Assembly (NCBI RefSeq): GCF_002954765.1
Contig: NZ_MTPW01000001.1
Location: 1,625,501-1,689,500 of the forward strand
Source of the DNA: Nonlabens arenilitoris
Lineage (GTDB): Bacteria; Bacteroidota; Bacteroidia; Flavobacteriales; Flavobacteriaceae
DNA length: 64,000 nt
Direction: 5' to 3'
Shown here: in pieces, positions 18,114-27,285 of the stretch
Layout: the number at the start of each line of letters is the position of its first letter
How positions within the stretch are numbered: the first letter of the stretch is position 1
Notes under the pieces: generated by a model
Told to the model about the DNA's origin: nothing
Seen by the model: the letters and a program-made list of their open reading frames with translations, nothing else
Database searches by the model: none
Made by a program: the position numbers and the translations under genes

Positions 18114-18767
18114 TTAATCCTTAATAGTAATGTTGCTATTTATGGTTTCTATTTTCTGGTCATAATAAATGACAGACTCGTTTGTTAATTCCTCAATCAC
18201 TCCATATTTTGAAGATAATACTATAAATGAAGATGGATTTATAACTGTGACTGCCGCGTTTACAGAAACGACATGATAGTCGCCTTTCATATTTTTCAGT
18301 AAACAACTGCCAGACTCTAGATTAATAAAAGATATATTAAAAAAACCGTTAATGGTTAGGAAGCAATTACGCGAATTAATATCAAGATTTAGATTTTCTG
18401 GGATATAAATTGTTGCCTTGCCGTCTATAATTTTGTGAGCACTTAATTTATCTTGTGGAAATGCAAAACTAGGATTAAATGGGTCTGATATTTTTAAAGT
18501 GTCGTTTGAGATTGCAGTGTTTAATAAAACCGCACTTTTGTACTCACCACCTTGACTTTCAATAATTTTAATTTCATCGTTTTTAGTTGTGATAATTTCC
18601 AGTTCTAATGTAGATTCTAAAGAGATATCTATGGTGGTGATTTGGGTATTGCCATAAATAACCTGGCTAGAGTTGCGTTGTGAGTTCGCTTTCGCGAAAG
18701 CGAATAAAAATACAATACTCAAATAAAAACTCCTTTTAACTATAGGGTATTTATACAATAGAGCCAT
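18114..18767 (-). CDS. Exported beta-rich protein of unknown function
   Basis: 217 residues: a signal peptide ending FAFAKANSQ, then a beta-strand-rich sequence with repeated short hydrophobic strands (LESGSCLLKNMKGDYHVVSV, AAVTVINPSSFIVL), reminiscent of the DUF4097/DUF2807 beta-helix 'putative adhesin' type, though no firm match can be claimed. The perfect palindrome at 18687-18702 encodes part of its signal peptide. The ATG sits one base from a 13-bp stem (see 18728-18781) that could control its translation. It is inserted between the dksA-like gene and lspA in an otherwise conserved run. Confidence 0.65.
   Translation of the reverse strand: MALLYKYPIVKRSFYLSIVFLFAFAKANSQRNSSQVIYGNTQITTIDISLESTLELEIITTKNDEIKIIESQGGEYKSAVLLNTAISNDTLKISDPFNPSFAFPQDKLSAHKIIDGKATIYIPENLNLDINSRNCFLTINGFFNISFINLESGSCLLKNMKGDYHVVSVNAAVTVINPSSFIVLSSKYGVIEELTNESVIYYDQKIETINSNITIKD
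18687..18702. repeat. Dispersed palindrome, perfect copy inside a signal peptide
   Basis: CGCTTTCGCGAAAGCG lies within the coding sequence at 18114-18767, encoding FAFAKA of the leader. Confidence 0.9.
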
Positions 18768-18781
18768 TGTTAAAAGGAGTT
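18728..18781 (-). promoter_or_regulatory. 13-bp inverted repeat enclosing the start codon
   Basis: AACTCCTTTTAAC (18728-18740) and GTTAAAAGGAGTT (18769-18781) are exact complements separated by 28 bases. On the minus-strand mRNA the ATG (18767-18765) lies in the loop, one base from the stem. The 3' arm also encodes Val-Lys-Arg-Ser. It could mask the start codon; it is not A/T-flanked in the way expected for the upstream gene's terminator. Confidence 0.6.
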
Positions 18782-18801
18782 AATAATAAAGTTTGCGTCG
18801 T

Positions 18802-19188
18802 TTACGACTGCATATTTTTTGCTTCTATACTTAGTGTTGCGTGTGGTACTAATTCTAGACGTTCTTTTTTAATTTTTTTTCCTGTAACACGGCAAATACC
18901 GTAAGTTTTGTTCTCAATACGGATCAATGCATTCTTTAAATCTCTTATGAATTTTTCTTGTCTGATAGCAAGTTGAGAACTGGTCTCTTTATTCATTACT
19001 TGACTGCCTTCATCAAAAGCTTTAAATTGTGGTGCCGTGTCTTCTGTACCATTACTAGCGTCATTCATGTAAGCACTTTTGATAAGCTCATGTTGTTTAA
19101 TGGCTTCATCCATTTTTTGCTGCACTATGGTTCTAAAATAAGCTAGGTCTGCATCACCATATCTTTCTTTTTCTGCTGTATTACTCAT
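18802..19188 (-). CDS. TraR/DksA family regulator, cysteine-poor
   Basis: 128-residue protein with the DksA/TraR layout: an N-terminal coiled-coil (about 10-70) and a C-terminal zinc-finger-like fold YGICRVTGKKIKKERLELV. Only one of four zinc cysteines remains, which is usual for the Bacteroidota version. Such proteins act at the RNA polymerase secondary channel, with ppGpp in the E. coli case. Located 3 bases after ileS on the same strand, in the run leading to lspA. Confidence 0.85.
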   Translation of the reverse strand: MSNTAEKERYGDADLAYFRTIVQQKMDEAIKQHELIKSAYMNDASNGTEDTAPQFKAFDEGSQVMNKETSSQLAIRQEKFIRDLKNALIRIENKTYGICRVTGKKIKKERLELVPHATLSIEAKNMQS

Positions 19189-19191
19189 GTT

Positions 19192-22100
19192 CTATATTTT
19201 TTTAATCTGTATTGAGGTCACAATGTCGTCAAATTCAACAATCGTACCATTATCTACAGTTTGTATTAATGTTAAATCATCTGCTAGTGTTTCATCCATG
19301 ATGTATTGCTCATTAGACTTAACTGCATCATCAATCTCGTGATGTGATTGTACCACAATATTGATACGATCTGTTACCTCGAGTCCTGAATCTTTTCTTA
19401 TGTTTTGAATACGATTCACTAATTCTCGTGAAATCCCTTCCTTTTTAAGTTCAGGTGATATCGTTACATCGAGCGCAACGGTTATCCCAGATTGATTAGC
19501 CACTAACCATCCTTCTATATCTGAAGATGTAATCTCCACGTCTTCAAGGGTCAAGATAATTGCATTTCCATTTACTTCAACCTCTTTTTGCCCAGTTTTT
19601 TCTAACAAAACGATGTCTTCTTGTTGAAAACTTTTAATTTTTCCAGCAATTTGCCCCATCGCTTTACCAAATCTAGGTCCCAGCGCTTTAAAATTAGGTT
19701 TTATTTCTTTTACTAAAATACCGCTGGCGTCATCTATAAGCTCGATCTCCTTTACATTTACCTCGCTTTTTACTAGGTCAGCAATTGCTTCTATTTGTGC
19801 TCGATCTTTAGCATCTAGAACGGGTATCATAATACGTTGTAAAGGTTGACGTACCTTAATGCTCTCTTTTTTACGCAATGATAAAGTGAGACTAGATATG
19901 ATTTGAGCTTTGTGCATTTTTTCTTCTAGAACAGCATCTATTAAAGAATCATTTGCTCTAGGGAAAATAGATAAGTGTACACTTTCACTCGCATCATTTT
20001 CACATACACTGGTTAAGTCACGATATAATTGATCCATAAAGAAAGGTGCTATAGGAGCTCCTAGTTGCGCAACAGTCTTTAAACAAGTGTAAAGAGTTTG
20101 ATAAGCAGCAATCTTATCTTGCTCATAGGTGCCTTTCCAGAATCGTCTTCTACATAAACGTACGTACCAGTTGCTTAAGTTCTCTGTTACAAAAGTGGTG
20201 ATGGCACGAGCAGCTTTAGTAGGTTCATAATCTTCATAAAACGCTGTAGTGTCTTTTATCAAGGTGTTTAATTCTGATAATATCCAGCGATCTATCTCTG
20301 GTCGGTCTTTTAAATCAATGTCTGCCTCACTATAGGTAAATCCGTCCACGTTTGCATATAGACTAAAGAAGGAATATGTGTTATACAACGTGCCAAAAAA
20401 CTTGCGTTGTACCTCAGTTATTCCGTCAGTATCAAATTTGAGGTTATCCCATGGATTTGCGTTGCTTACCATGTACCATCGTGTAGCGTCAGCTCCATAT
20501 TTACCTAAGGTGTCAAATGGGTCAACGGCATTACCTAGACGTTTAGACATTTTTTGTCCGTTTTTATCTAGTACTAATCCGTTAGAAACTACATTTTTAT
20601 AGGCTACATCATCGCTTATCATGGTTGCGATAGCGTGTAGTGTATAGAACCATCCACGTGTTTGATCAACACCTTCGGCAATGAAGTCTGCTTTTCTAAG
20701 TTGATTTTCTACTTGTTCTTTATTCTCAAAAGGATAATGCCATTGTGAATAAGGCATGGATCCAGAGTCAAACCATACATCTATAAGATCTGCCTCGCGA
20801 GTTAGTTTTTCTCCAGATTTTCCTACTAAGAAAATTTGATCCACTACATTTTTATGAAGGTCTATAAGGTCATAGTTTTCTTCGCTCATATCGCCAGCCT
20901 TAAAACCTGCAAATGGATTTGAAGTCATGAATCCTTCAGTGATCGATTTTTCAATCTCGGCAGTAAGTTCTTCTATAGAACCTATGATCAATTCTTCAGT
21001 TCCGGTTTCGTTTCTCCATATAGGAAGCGGTATTCCCCAGAAACGAGAGCGCGATAAGTTCCAGTCATTTGCATTTGCCAGCCAGTTACCAAATCGTCCT
21101 TCTCCTGTAGATTTAGGTTTCCAGTTAATGGATTTATTAAGTTCGTGCATGCGGTCCTTAAACTCGGTCACTTTTATGAACCAACTGTCTAGTGGATAGT
21201 ATAATACAGGCTTATCAGTTCTCCAGCAATGCGGATAACTGTGCACATATTTCTCTACCTTAAATGCTCTATTTTGCTCCTTTAACGCAATGGCAATATC
21301 TACATCTACAGAGCGTTCTGGTGTTTCACCATCTGCAAAGTATTCATTCTTTACATATTTACCACCTACGTGAGGCAACTCATCTCTAAATTTTCCTTGA
21401 AGCGTTACTAGTGGTACTGGGTTTTGATTTTCATCTAATACCAGCATCGGTGGAATAGGTGGATTTGCTTGTTTAGAAACTAGCGCATCATCTGCCCCAA
21501 AGGTAGGTGCCGTGTGTACGATTCCTGTTCCGTCTTCAGTGGTTACAAAATCTCCAGAAATTACTCTAAATGCATCCTGAGCGTTTTCATATGGTGTTGC
21601 ATATGGTAGTAATTGCTCGTATCTTAAATTAACTAATTCAGCTCCTTTACAAGATTCTAATATGAGATACGGTATTTTTTTATCGCCTAGTTGATATTCT
21701 TGTTTCGCTTTCGTGAAAGCGTCACCTTCAAAAGCTTCATATTTTTTACCGAATTGATAGTCTACTAATTTCTCTGCAAGAATCACTTGCATAGGCTCAC
21801 CAGTGTACTGATTGAAAGTCTCTACAAGAACGTAATCTATTTTAGGTCCGACAGTAAGAGCAGTGTTAGAAGGCAGTGTCCATGGGGTAGTAGTCCATGC
21901 AAGGAAAAACACATTGCCATTGTTCTCAAATGGTAATTTTGATGGGTCTTCTACTTTAAACTGTGCAGTAACTGTCGTGTCTGTAACATCTTGATAAGTG
22001 CCTGGCTGGTTTAACTCGTGCGAGCTTAATCCGGTTCCTGCAGCAGGAGAATAGGGTTGTATTGTGTAACCTTTATAAAGTAAATCTTTGGAATAGATTT

Positions 22101-22602
22101 GTTTCAATAGCCACCATACAGATTCCATATATTTAGGCTTGTAGGTAATGTATGGATCTTCCATATCTACCCAATAACCCATATCATCTGTAAGCTTGCT
22201 CCATATATCTGTGTATTTTAATACCGCATCTTTACAGGCTTGATTGTAATCTTCAACAGAGATTTTAGTTCCGATATCTTCCTTAGTGATTCCTAGCGCT
22301 TTTTCTACACCTAACTCAACTGGAAGTCCGTGTGTATCCCATCCAGCTTTACGATTTACTTGGTAACCTTGCTGGGTTTTAAAACGACAAAACAAATCCT
22401 TAATCGTGCGTCCCATAACGTGGTGAATACCAGGTAATCCATTTGCAGATGGTGGTCCTTCAAAGAAAATAAAAGGTTCATTTCCTTCACGAGTCGTCAT
22501 GGACTTATTGAAAATGTCGTTTTCTTTCCAGAAGTTTTTGATGCGTTGATCTACTTCAGGAAGGTTCAATCCTTTGTATTCATTGAATTTTTTACTCATC
22601 AC
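19192..22602 (-). CDS. ileS: Isoleucyl-tRNA synthetase
   Basis: Class I aminoacyl-tRNA synthetase charging tRNA-Ile. 1136 residues, the long form of Bacteroidota. N-terminal FFEGPPSANGLPGIHHVMGR carries the HxxH version of the HIGH motif (near 48-67), a large editing (CP1) domain follows with TTPWTLPSNTALTV, and the second signature KMSKRLGN lies near 690. The C-terminal part lacks the zinc-binding cysteines of the E. coli type. Two Met codons at the start leave a one-residue ambiguity. A palindrome variant lies in the editing region at 21706. Confidence 0.96.
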   Translation of the reverse strand: MMSKKFNEYKGLNLPEVDQRIKNFWKENDIFNKSMTTREGNEPFIFFEGPPSANGLPGIHHVMGRTIKDLFCRFKTQQGYQVNRKAGWDTHGLPVELGVEKALGITKEDIGTKISVEDYNQACKDAVLKYTDIWSKLTDDMGYWVDMEDPYITYKPKYMESVWWLLKQIYSKDLLYKGYTIQPYSPAAGTGLSSHELNQPGTYQDVTDTTVTAQFKVEDPSKLPFENNGNVFFLAWTTTPWTLPSNTALTVGPKIDYVLVETFNQYTGEPMQVILAEKLVDYQFGKKYEAFEGDAFTKAKQEYQLGDKKIPYLILESCKGAELVNLRYEQLLPYATPYENAQDAFRVISGDFVTTEDGTGIVHTAPTFGADDALVSKQANPPIPPMLVLDENQNPVPLVTLQGKFRDELPHVGGKYVKNEYFADGETPERSVDVDIAIALKEQNRAFKVEKYVHSYPHCWRTDKPVLYYPLDSWFIKVTEFKDRMHELNKSINWKPKSTGEGRFGNWLANANDWNLSRSRFWGIPLPIWRNETGTEELIIGSIEELTAEIEKSITEGFMTSNPFAGFKAGDMSEENYDLIDLHKNVVDQIFLVGKSGEKLTREADLIDVWFDSGSMPYSQWHYPFENKEQVENQLRKADFIAEGVDQTRGWFYTLHAIATMISDDVAYKNVVSNGLVLDKNGQKMSKRLGNAVDPFDTLGKYGADATRWYMVSNANPWDNLKFDTDGITEVQRKFFGTLYNTYSFFSLYANVDGFTYSEADIDLKDRPEIDRWILSELNTLIKDTTAFYEDYEPTKAARAITTFVTENLSNWYVRLCRRRFWKGTYEQDKIAAYQTLYTCLKTVAQLGAPIAPFFMDQLYRDLTSVCENDASESVHLSIFPRANDSLIDAVLEEKMHKAQIISSLTLSLRKKESIKVRQPLQRIMIPVLDAKDRAQIEAIADLVKSEVNVKEIELIDDASGILVKEIKPNFKALGPRFGKAMGQIAGKIKSFQQEDIVLLEKTGQKEVEVNGNAIILTLEDVEITSSDIEGWLVANQSGITVALDVTISPELKKEGISRELVNRIQNIRKDSGLEVTDRINIVVQSHHEIDDAVKSNEQYIMDETLADDLTLIQTVDNGTIVEFDDIVTSIQIKKI
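21706..21721. repeat. Dispersed palindrome, one-mismatch copy in ileS
   Basis: CGCTTTCGTGAAAGCG lies inside the ileS coding sequence. Confidence 0.8.
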
Positions 22603-22621
22603 ACAGGTGTTTTAAAGCTGG

Positions 22622-22629
22622 CAAAAGTA
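22622..22629 (-). promoter_or_regulatory. -7 element upstream of ileS
   Basis: TACTTTTG on the minus strand, a full TAnnTTTG match 19 bases before the ileS start, placed between that start and the terminator of the preceding gene. Confidence 0.45.
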
Positions 22630-22644
22630 CGGAAAAGGCATGAA

Positions 22645-22672
22645 AAAAGCGCTGAAATTGTTCAGCGCTTTT
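22645..22672. terminator. Hairpin terminator between T9SS gene and ileS
   Basis: AAAAGCGCTGAA, loop ATTG, TTCAGCGCTTTT: a perfect 12-bp stem with A/T ends. It separates the secreted-protein gene (minus) from ileS. Confidence 0.85.
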
Positions 22673-22698
22673 GGTTTAAGTGGTAGGTTGTTATTTAG

Positions 22699-25600
22699 TT
22701 ACTCTTTGATGATTTTTAAAGTGTTTATTTCTCCGTTCTCTCCAAATAATTGAATTAGGTATACACCTTTAGGAATAGAATTAATGTCTATTGATTGTAG
22801 TTGGTTTTTAGAGATGTCATCTGATTTTATTAATTGTCCAGATAAGTTGTATAGTTTGAAGCTTAAGAATTGATTTTTACTATCAATTTTAAGGATTCCG
22901 TTAGTTGGATTAGGGTAGATAAAAACTTTATAATCATTCAAAAAAGAATCAGTACTCAAGGTAATGGTATGGATGCCCAAATTACTACAGTCGTCTTGGG
23001 GTGCAATATTCCATTCGTTTGAATTGAATGTTATACTTGGATTTACAATTGTACTTTTTCTTATAAGTGTGGTGTTTTGGGCATATGTAGTGTTATCTCC
23101 TTCTGTTCCTATAATATCAATCAATACTCCATTTTTAAACAAACCGATGGCATCATTACCGTTGAATGCGGTCATATTGCTCATAATTAAATCCGCATTT
23201 CCTCTACAGGAAGTTGTCATGGAATTGTGAATTATTACATAAGAATCATTGTTAGATATGCTGTCTCCGTTAGGGAATAGCATCTCATTGCCAAAATTAT
23301 TACCGTTAGATGCTAATTTTATTGAATAATTACTTAAATCTATGGTATTACCTGTGTAATTACCAATTTCTAAAGCTTTGTTATTGCTGGACCCTTCAAT
23401 ATATTCTGTAAAAAATAGCTCGTTAGATAAGCCAGAAGATGCGAGCGTGGTCTCACATGATTGATTTGAAGCATTAGAGGAGTTACCGTTAATATCTATA
23501 GCATTAATAGTAAAACAGTAGGTTGTAGAAGGGTTAAGGCCTGGTAAGACTATAAAATTATCAGATGATGTGTATGAATTTCCAAAATTATCAGTTATCA
23601 GATAATAATCTATATCTGTATTGTCTACAGATTGATCCCAGTCGAGATCTAATGTGTATGAAGTCGCGTTGCTTATCTGCAGATTCATTGGAGTGCTAGG
23701 AATTACATTATCTGGAGATACATCTATTAATTCACTAAAAAAACTATAGACATTCCCAAAATTAAATACAGTTTGAGCAGTATTATCTTGTTGCTGGAAG
23801 TCAAAATGAGTATCAAAAGAGGAAAAAGCTAATGTACCATCGTACATTTCGTATAACAGAGTAGATGATAATGGTGGAGTTCCATTTTGTTGAACATCAA
23901 GAATGATTTGACTATTTAAAAAGAAAGTGTCAAACTTTAAAAGTAAGCTTCTTGAGGAAGAACTTAAAGAAGCCGTTTGTTCTGAAATTATAAAATGCTC
24001 ATCATTGATGCTCAATATTTTTGTAGGATCAAATCCTGTAGATTTAACTGCATTGTCAAATCTATAAATTTCAGAAATTGTATTTTGTTGTTTATCGATA
24101 TTTAAGACTCGTCCTTCTGGGCTATTTCCATTTGTGTTTTCTAAAACAAGAATATTATTGGAATCTTTAATACTGAAATCTCCATTATCAACTTCAATAG
24201 TAGTTGAAGAATGTTGTAAAACTTGAAACATTTCAGTTTGTATATTAAATGAATATAAGTAACCTTGATTATTATTACCACCATTTTCAGTAATACCATA
24301 GATTACATTCTCGTCATCAATAATGTAACCTCCTACATTCTGTAAAGCTAGGACTATGTTGTTATTTTCATATTTGTATAGGTTCTTGACACCACCGGTC
24401 CATCCTGTGAAATACAATTTATTATACAAATAATACATTTCAGAATTAAGAATATTATCTACAAGGTTATTATTAGAAGGAATTACCAATTCACTATAAT
24501 TGTTATTAATTAGGTCATATTTTAGTATGACTCCATTTCCAAAACCCAATTCATCTCTACCTAATTTTATAAATAATTCATCGTGGTTACCGCTAATTAA
24601 AGCTTCTGGTAAGCTTAATGGTTGATCATAAAAATCAATTAAAACCTCAAAATTGTTATTAACTATATCATATTTATAAAGTGATCTCCCATAGTTACTT
24701 TGCAAAATTCCTCCCGAAGTGCATAATCCAAATATTATGTCATTCTGTTTAATGATATCAACCGGTATTTTGCCTGATGTTGAGAGTTTCACATTGTTTA
24801 AGGACTGCAAAGACCCAGATGTACTATCGTATTTGTATAATTTATTGTAATTACCAAAGGTCAATTCATTACTATTTATTATTGAAAAATTTTCAACATC
24901 ACTAAATCTAGATCTAAATTGCTGAGAATTGATTTCATAATCTATCAAAACATTAGAGTTACTAGTAGAACGAGAAATTGTAATCAGTTTTCCGTTTACG
25001 TATTGTAGAGGATTGTAGTCTCTAAAGTATGCAGCATTACCACTTAGTTGTCTGTTGGAAGGAAGAAAGAACAGATTGTTAAAACTATTTGTGCTTAAAT
25101 CAAAAGAATAAATTCTTGTATTATTGAAGCTAGGATTGATGTAGCCATACAATTTGTTTGCTGGACCTTCAGTGAGATTGTCTGCTTGATTTTGGCTCGT
25201 TAGATGATAAAGAATACTATAAGAATGACTTGATGGATCAAATTCAAAAATGACTCCTTTACTATTTGTACCGCCGGATATTGGGGCTCCATAAATTTTC
25301 CCATTTGAATGCAATAATAGAGAATGACACCAGTTTCCGGTAGCATTTGCAAAGTTATGTTCTATATTCAAAGTGTTTGAGGTTAAATCAAACGAAAACA
25401 ATACATTATTTCCTGTTGGTGTTTGCAAATTGATTGCATAAATTTTTCCATTGGTGATAACAAAATCACCAATATCATTTATTCCTGTTCCGCTTAAATT
25501 AACAACTTCTGAGAATTGATTTGTAACAGGATCATAATTAGAGATTTTATAGCCGCCAAAGAGAGATGATTGAATTCCATAAATTAATCCATTATGAACC

Positions 25601-25947
25601 TCTAGTTTTCTCATTATGGTATTATTAGAGCCGCTGGCATCTTCAAGATGCTGCTTTATAATAAAAGTGCTAGTTATTGTATCATATTCAAATAAAGTCC
25701 CAGCTCCATCAGCACCATTTTCTTGTGTAAAGCCATAAATCTTAGAACCTATGGTAACAGTCTCGTTTACCTTACTACCATTGTCGTAAAAATCAAATAT
25801 GGTGGTAAGATTGTTATTGTCTACCTCTAAGATAGCTCCAGTATGTGAAGGGTCTAAAGGAGTTGCGTATTCTGTGATCCCTATATATTTCTGTGAAAAA
25901 ACAAAACTACCTATTAATAAAAAAAAACAAATCGTGGCGATTCTCAT
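22699..25947 (-). CDS. Large secreted protein with Fn3, lamin-tail and T9SS sorting domains
   Basis: 1082-residue exported protein. Signal peptide MRIATICFFLLIGSFVFSQ; residues 20-750 contain repeated propeller-like units with recurring phrases such as KLYGYI, YSFD, SFNIQTEMFQVLQ and IYGITENGGNNNQG, similar to the GloVer/kelch-type tandem repeats; a fibronectin type III domain at about 755-835 (PSTPMNLQISNATSYTLDL); a lamin-tail domain at about 845-985 (FFTEYIEGSSNNKALEIGN); and a type A T9SS C-terminal domain (VFIYPNPTNGILKID ... PKGVYLIQLFG). It should be transported across the outer membrane and attached or released. The substrate is unknown. Confidence 0.88.
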   Translation of the reverse strand: MRIATICFFLLIGSFVFSQKYIGITEYATPLDPSHTGAILEVDNNNLTTIFDFYDNGSKVNETVTIGSKIYGFTQENGADGAGTLFEYDTITSTFIIKQHLEDASGSNNTIMRKLEVHNGLIYGIQSSLFGGYKISNYDPVTNQFSEVVNLSGTGINDIGDFVITNGKIYAINLQTPTGNNVLFSFDLTSNTLNIEHNFANATGNWCHSLLLHSNGKIYGAPISGGTNSKGVIFEFDPSSHSYSILYHLTSQNQADNLTEGPANKLYGYINPSFNNTRIYSFDLSTNSFNNLFFLPSNRQLSGNAAYFRDYNPLQYVNGKLITISRSTSNSNVLIDYEINSQQFRSRFSDVENFSIINSNELTFGNYNKLYKYDSTSGSLQSLNNVKLSTSGKIPVDIIKQNDIIFGLCTSGGILQSNYGRSLYKYDIVNNNFEVLIDFYDQPLSLPEALISGNHDELFIKLGRDELGFGNGVILKYDLINNNYSELVIPSNNNLVDNILNSEMYYLYNKLYFTGWTGGVKNLYKYENNNIVLALQNVGGYIIDDENVIYGITENGGNNNQGYLYSFNIQTEMFQVLQHSSTTIEVDNGDFSIKDSNNILVLENTNGNSPEGRVLNIDKQQNTISEIYRFDNAVKSTGFDPTKILSINDEHFIISEQTASLSSSSRSLLLKFDTFFLNSQIILDVQQNGTPPLSSTLLYEMYDGTLAFSSFDTHFDFQQQDNTAQTVFNFGNVYSFFSELIDVSPDNVIPSTPMNLQISNATSYTLDLDWDQSVDNTDIDYYLITDNFGNSYTSSDNFIVLPGLNPSTTYCFTINAIDINGNSSNASNQSCETTLASSGLSNELFFTEYIEGSSNNKALEIGNYTGNTIDLSNYSIKLASNGNNFGNEMLFPNGDSISNNDSYVIIHNSMTTSCRGNADLIMSNMTAFNGNDAIGLFKNGVLIDIIGTEGDNTTYAQNTTLIRKSTIVNPSITFNSNEWNIAPQDDCSNLGIHTITLSTDSFLNDYKVFIYPNPTNGILKIDSKNQFLSFKLYNLSGQLIKSDDISKNQLQSIDINSIPKGVYLIQLFGENGEINTLKIIKE

Positions 25948-25985
25948 AAAGGTCTGGTATTTAATTGTATTAAATATTTAATTCT

Positions 25986-26016
25986 CTAAGATTACCTAAA
26001 TAATAAAAAATCTTAG
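25986..26016. terminator. Hairpin overlapping the stop of the truncated VCBS gene
   Basis: CTAAGATT (25986-25993) and AATCTTAG (26009-26016) flank a 15-base A-rich loop. On the minus strand it spans the stop codon of the truncated gene and precedes the large T9SS gene. Confidence 0.5.
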
Positions 26017-26421
26017 CCCACCACAATCTCCTGCTATTGCATTTGAATGTAGAGCGTTGCCGTTTATATAGTCACTCGTATAATTACCATTTCCATCATT
26101 GTAATATGCGCTAACAGAGTTATTTTCACCTATTAAGAAGTCTAGGTCCGAGTCACCGTCTAAATCTATGACGTCTATACTTTTTAAACTAAGAAAGGTT
26201 TCATCAACAATGACTTCATTTGAAAAGCCAGATGAGTTGTTGAGCCAATGTGACAATGTGCCGTCAGAAGTTACCGCAACAATATCTAAATATCCATTTC
26301 CATCCAGATCTTCTACGTGACTGTCAACGATGTTATTATACCTTGTTAGTATATCAGTTTGAAATTGACAGTAGCTTAATACTGGTATAACAAGTAAAGT
26401 TAAGAGAAGTTTTATTTTCAT
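25996..26421 (-). pseudogene. Truncated VCBS/FG-GAP-repeat secreted protein
   Basis: 141 residues: signal peptide MKIKLLLTLLVIPVLSYCQ, then two or three FG-GAP/VCBS repeats with calcium-binding-like loops (DLDGNGYLDIVAVTSDG, DLDGDSDLDFLIGENN). Such proteins normally have many repeats and a T9SS domain and exceed 300 residues. Here the next repeat begins (SNAIAGD) and stops abruptly in CGGLRFFII, which is not a family sequence. This points to a 3' deletion rather than a natural end. It lies next to the decayed lhr fragment, at the presumed left boundary of the accessory island. Confidence 0.65.
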
Positions 26422-26492
26422 TTTTCAAAATTTTTGTGTCGCCCGATTCATTTGTACGTTTTCATATTCATCTTCAGGTTCAAATCTTATTC

Positions 26493-26594
26493 TCATTTCA
26501 ACTGCATGCGCTTGATTCTATCGGCATGCTTTTCGCTGGCTACCTTTTCGCGGAAGCGGTCTGTTATGAAAGGAAATGAGAATGAAGTAGGATT
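26493..26594 (-). pseudogene. Decayed 3'-end copy of the Lhr-like helicase gene
   Basis: The minus strand encodes NPTSFSFPFITDRFREKVA followed by SEKHADRIKRMQLK and a TGA stop. The intact helicase (40036-42492) ends PTPFSFPIITDRLREKLSSE... RIKRMQLKWE. By eye, about 80 of 97 bases match (roughly 82%) with no gap, in the same orientation. The Trp codon TGG of the intact gene is TGA here. It has no start and nothing else of the helicase upstream. It is therefore a displaced or relic 3' end, 13.4 kb from the intact one. Confidence 0.85.
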
Positions 26595-26633
26595 TTTGCT
26601 TTTTAGCTTGTAGTTGGTTTAAGCAGTTTGAGA

Positions 26634-27197
26634 TTAATCATCTTCTTCAATAGAAAATAGATGGACATTATTATTAGCCTCTTCTCCTACAAACCATCCG
26701 TAATGTCCCGGTTCTAAGTTTTTCACGATAAGTAAATAAGACATATCACTATCCTGATATTTTTTACCTTTAAATGCTATTGATTCTACGTCTCCAGAGC
26801 TTTGTGCACCGGTAGTAACACTTACAGAGGATATTTCTGCCACTCGATTTTTACCTTTTTTTTCAAACTTGACAAGTTGGGCTAGATTTTTTGGGTTTTT
26901 TGAGTTGTTCCCATGATTATAGATGAAGTAATAAGTATTTTGTTTTGGTAAAATAGTTGTTGAGATTTTACCTCTTACTGATACTCTAGATTTAACTTTT
27001 CCTATTCCAGTTAACATAGCGCCCATAGAAGCTTTTGTTTTTACTGAAGCTGTTTGATATTCTAACTCTATAGAATTTCCACTCTCACTAGCAAAAATAA
27101 TTTCTCCTTCAAAAGAAGGTTCTTCAACATTGATTTGCTGACCTATAACTAGGATAGGTGCACTAAGGAATAATAATAGTAAATTTATTGTTTTCAT
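26634..27197 (-). CDS. Exported protein of unknown function
   Basis: 187 residues with a signal peptide (MKTINLLLLFLSAPILVIGQ), followed by a mainly beta sequence with a Gly/Lys-rich centre (KGKNRVAEISSVSV) and an acidic end (SIEEDD). The stretch RVSVRGKISTTILPKQNTYY and the HYGWFVGEE phrase look like a compact beta-barrel or Ig-like fold, but I recognise no family. It is the first gene inside the presumed island, on the same strand as the following two-component genes but separated by 88 bases. Confidence 0.6.
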   Translation of the reverse strand: MKTINLLLLFLSAPILVIGQQINVEEPSFEGEIIFASESGNSIELEYQTASVKTKASMGAMLTGIGKVKSRVSVRGKISTTILPKQNTYYFIYNHGNNSKNPKNLAQLVKFEKKGKNRVAEISSVSVTTGAQSSGDVESIAFKGKKYQDSDMSYLLIVKNLEPGHYGWFVGEEANNNVHLFSIEEDD

Positions 27198-27285
27198 AAT
27201 TGATTGATTTTGTGGTTATAAATTTCTGTAGATACCTCAATTCAAAAAAATAATTATGAAAACCTATTGATTTTTAGGGAAAATA

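Noticed and set aside
18802..19188. Loss of zinc-finger cysteines in the TraR/DksA protein as an anomaly
   Set aside because: The cysteine-poor finger ending CRVTGK... is usual for Bacteroidota members of this family.
19192..19205. A7 run at the ileS 3' end as another frameshift
   Set aside because: The run encodes the last Lys codons followed by ATA and a stop; length and end of IleS look normal.
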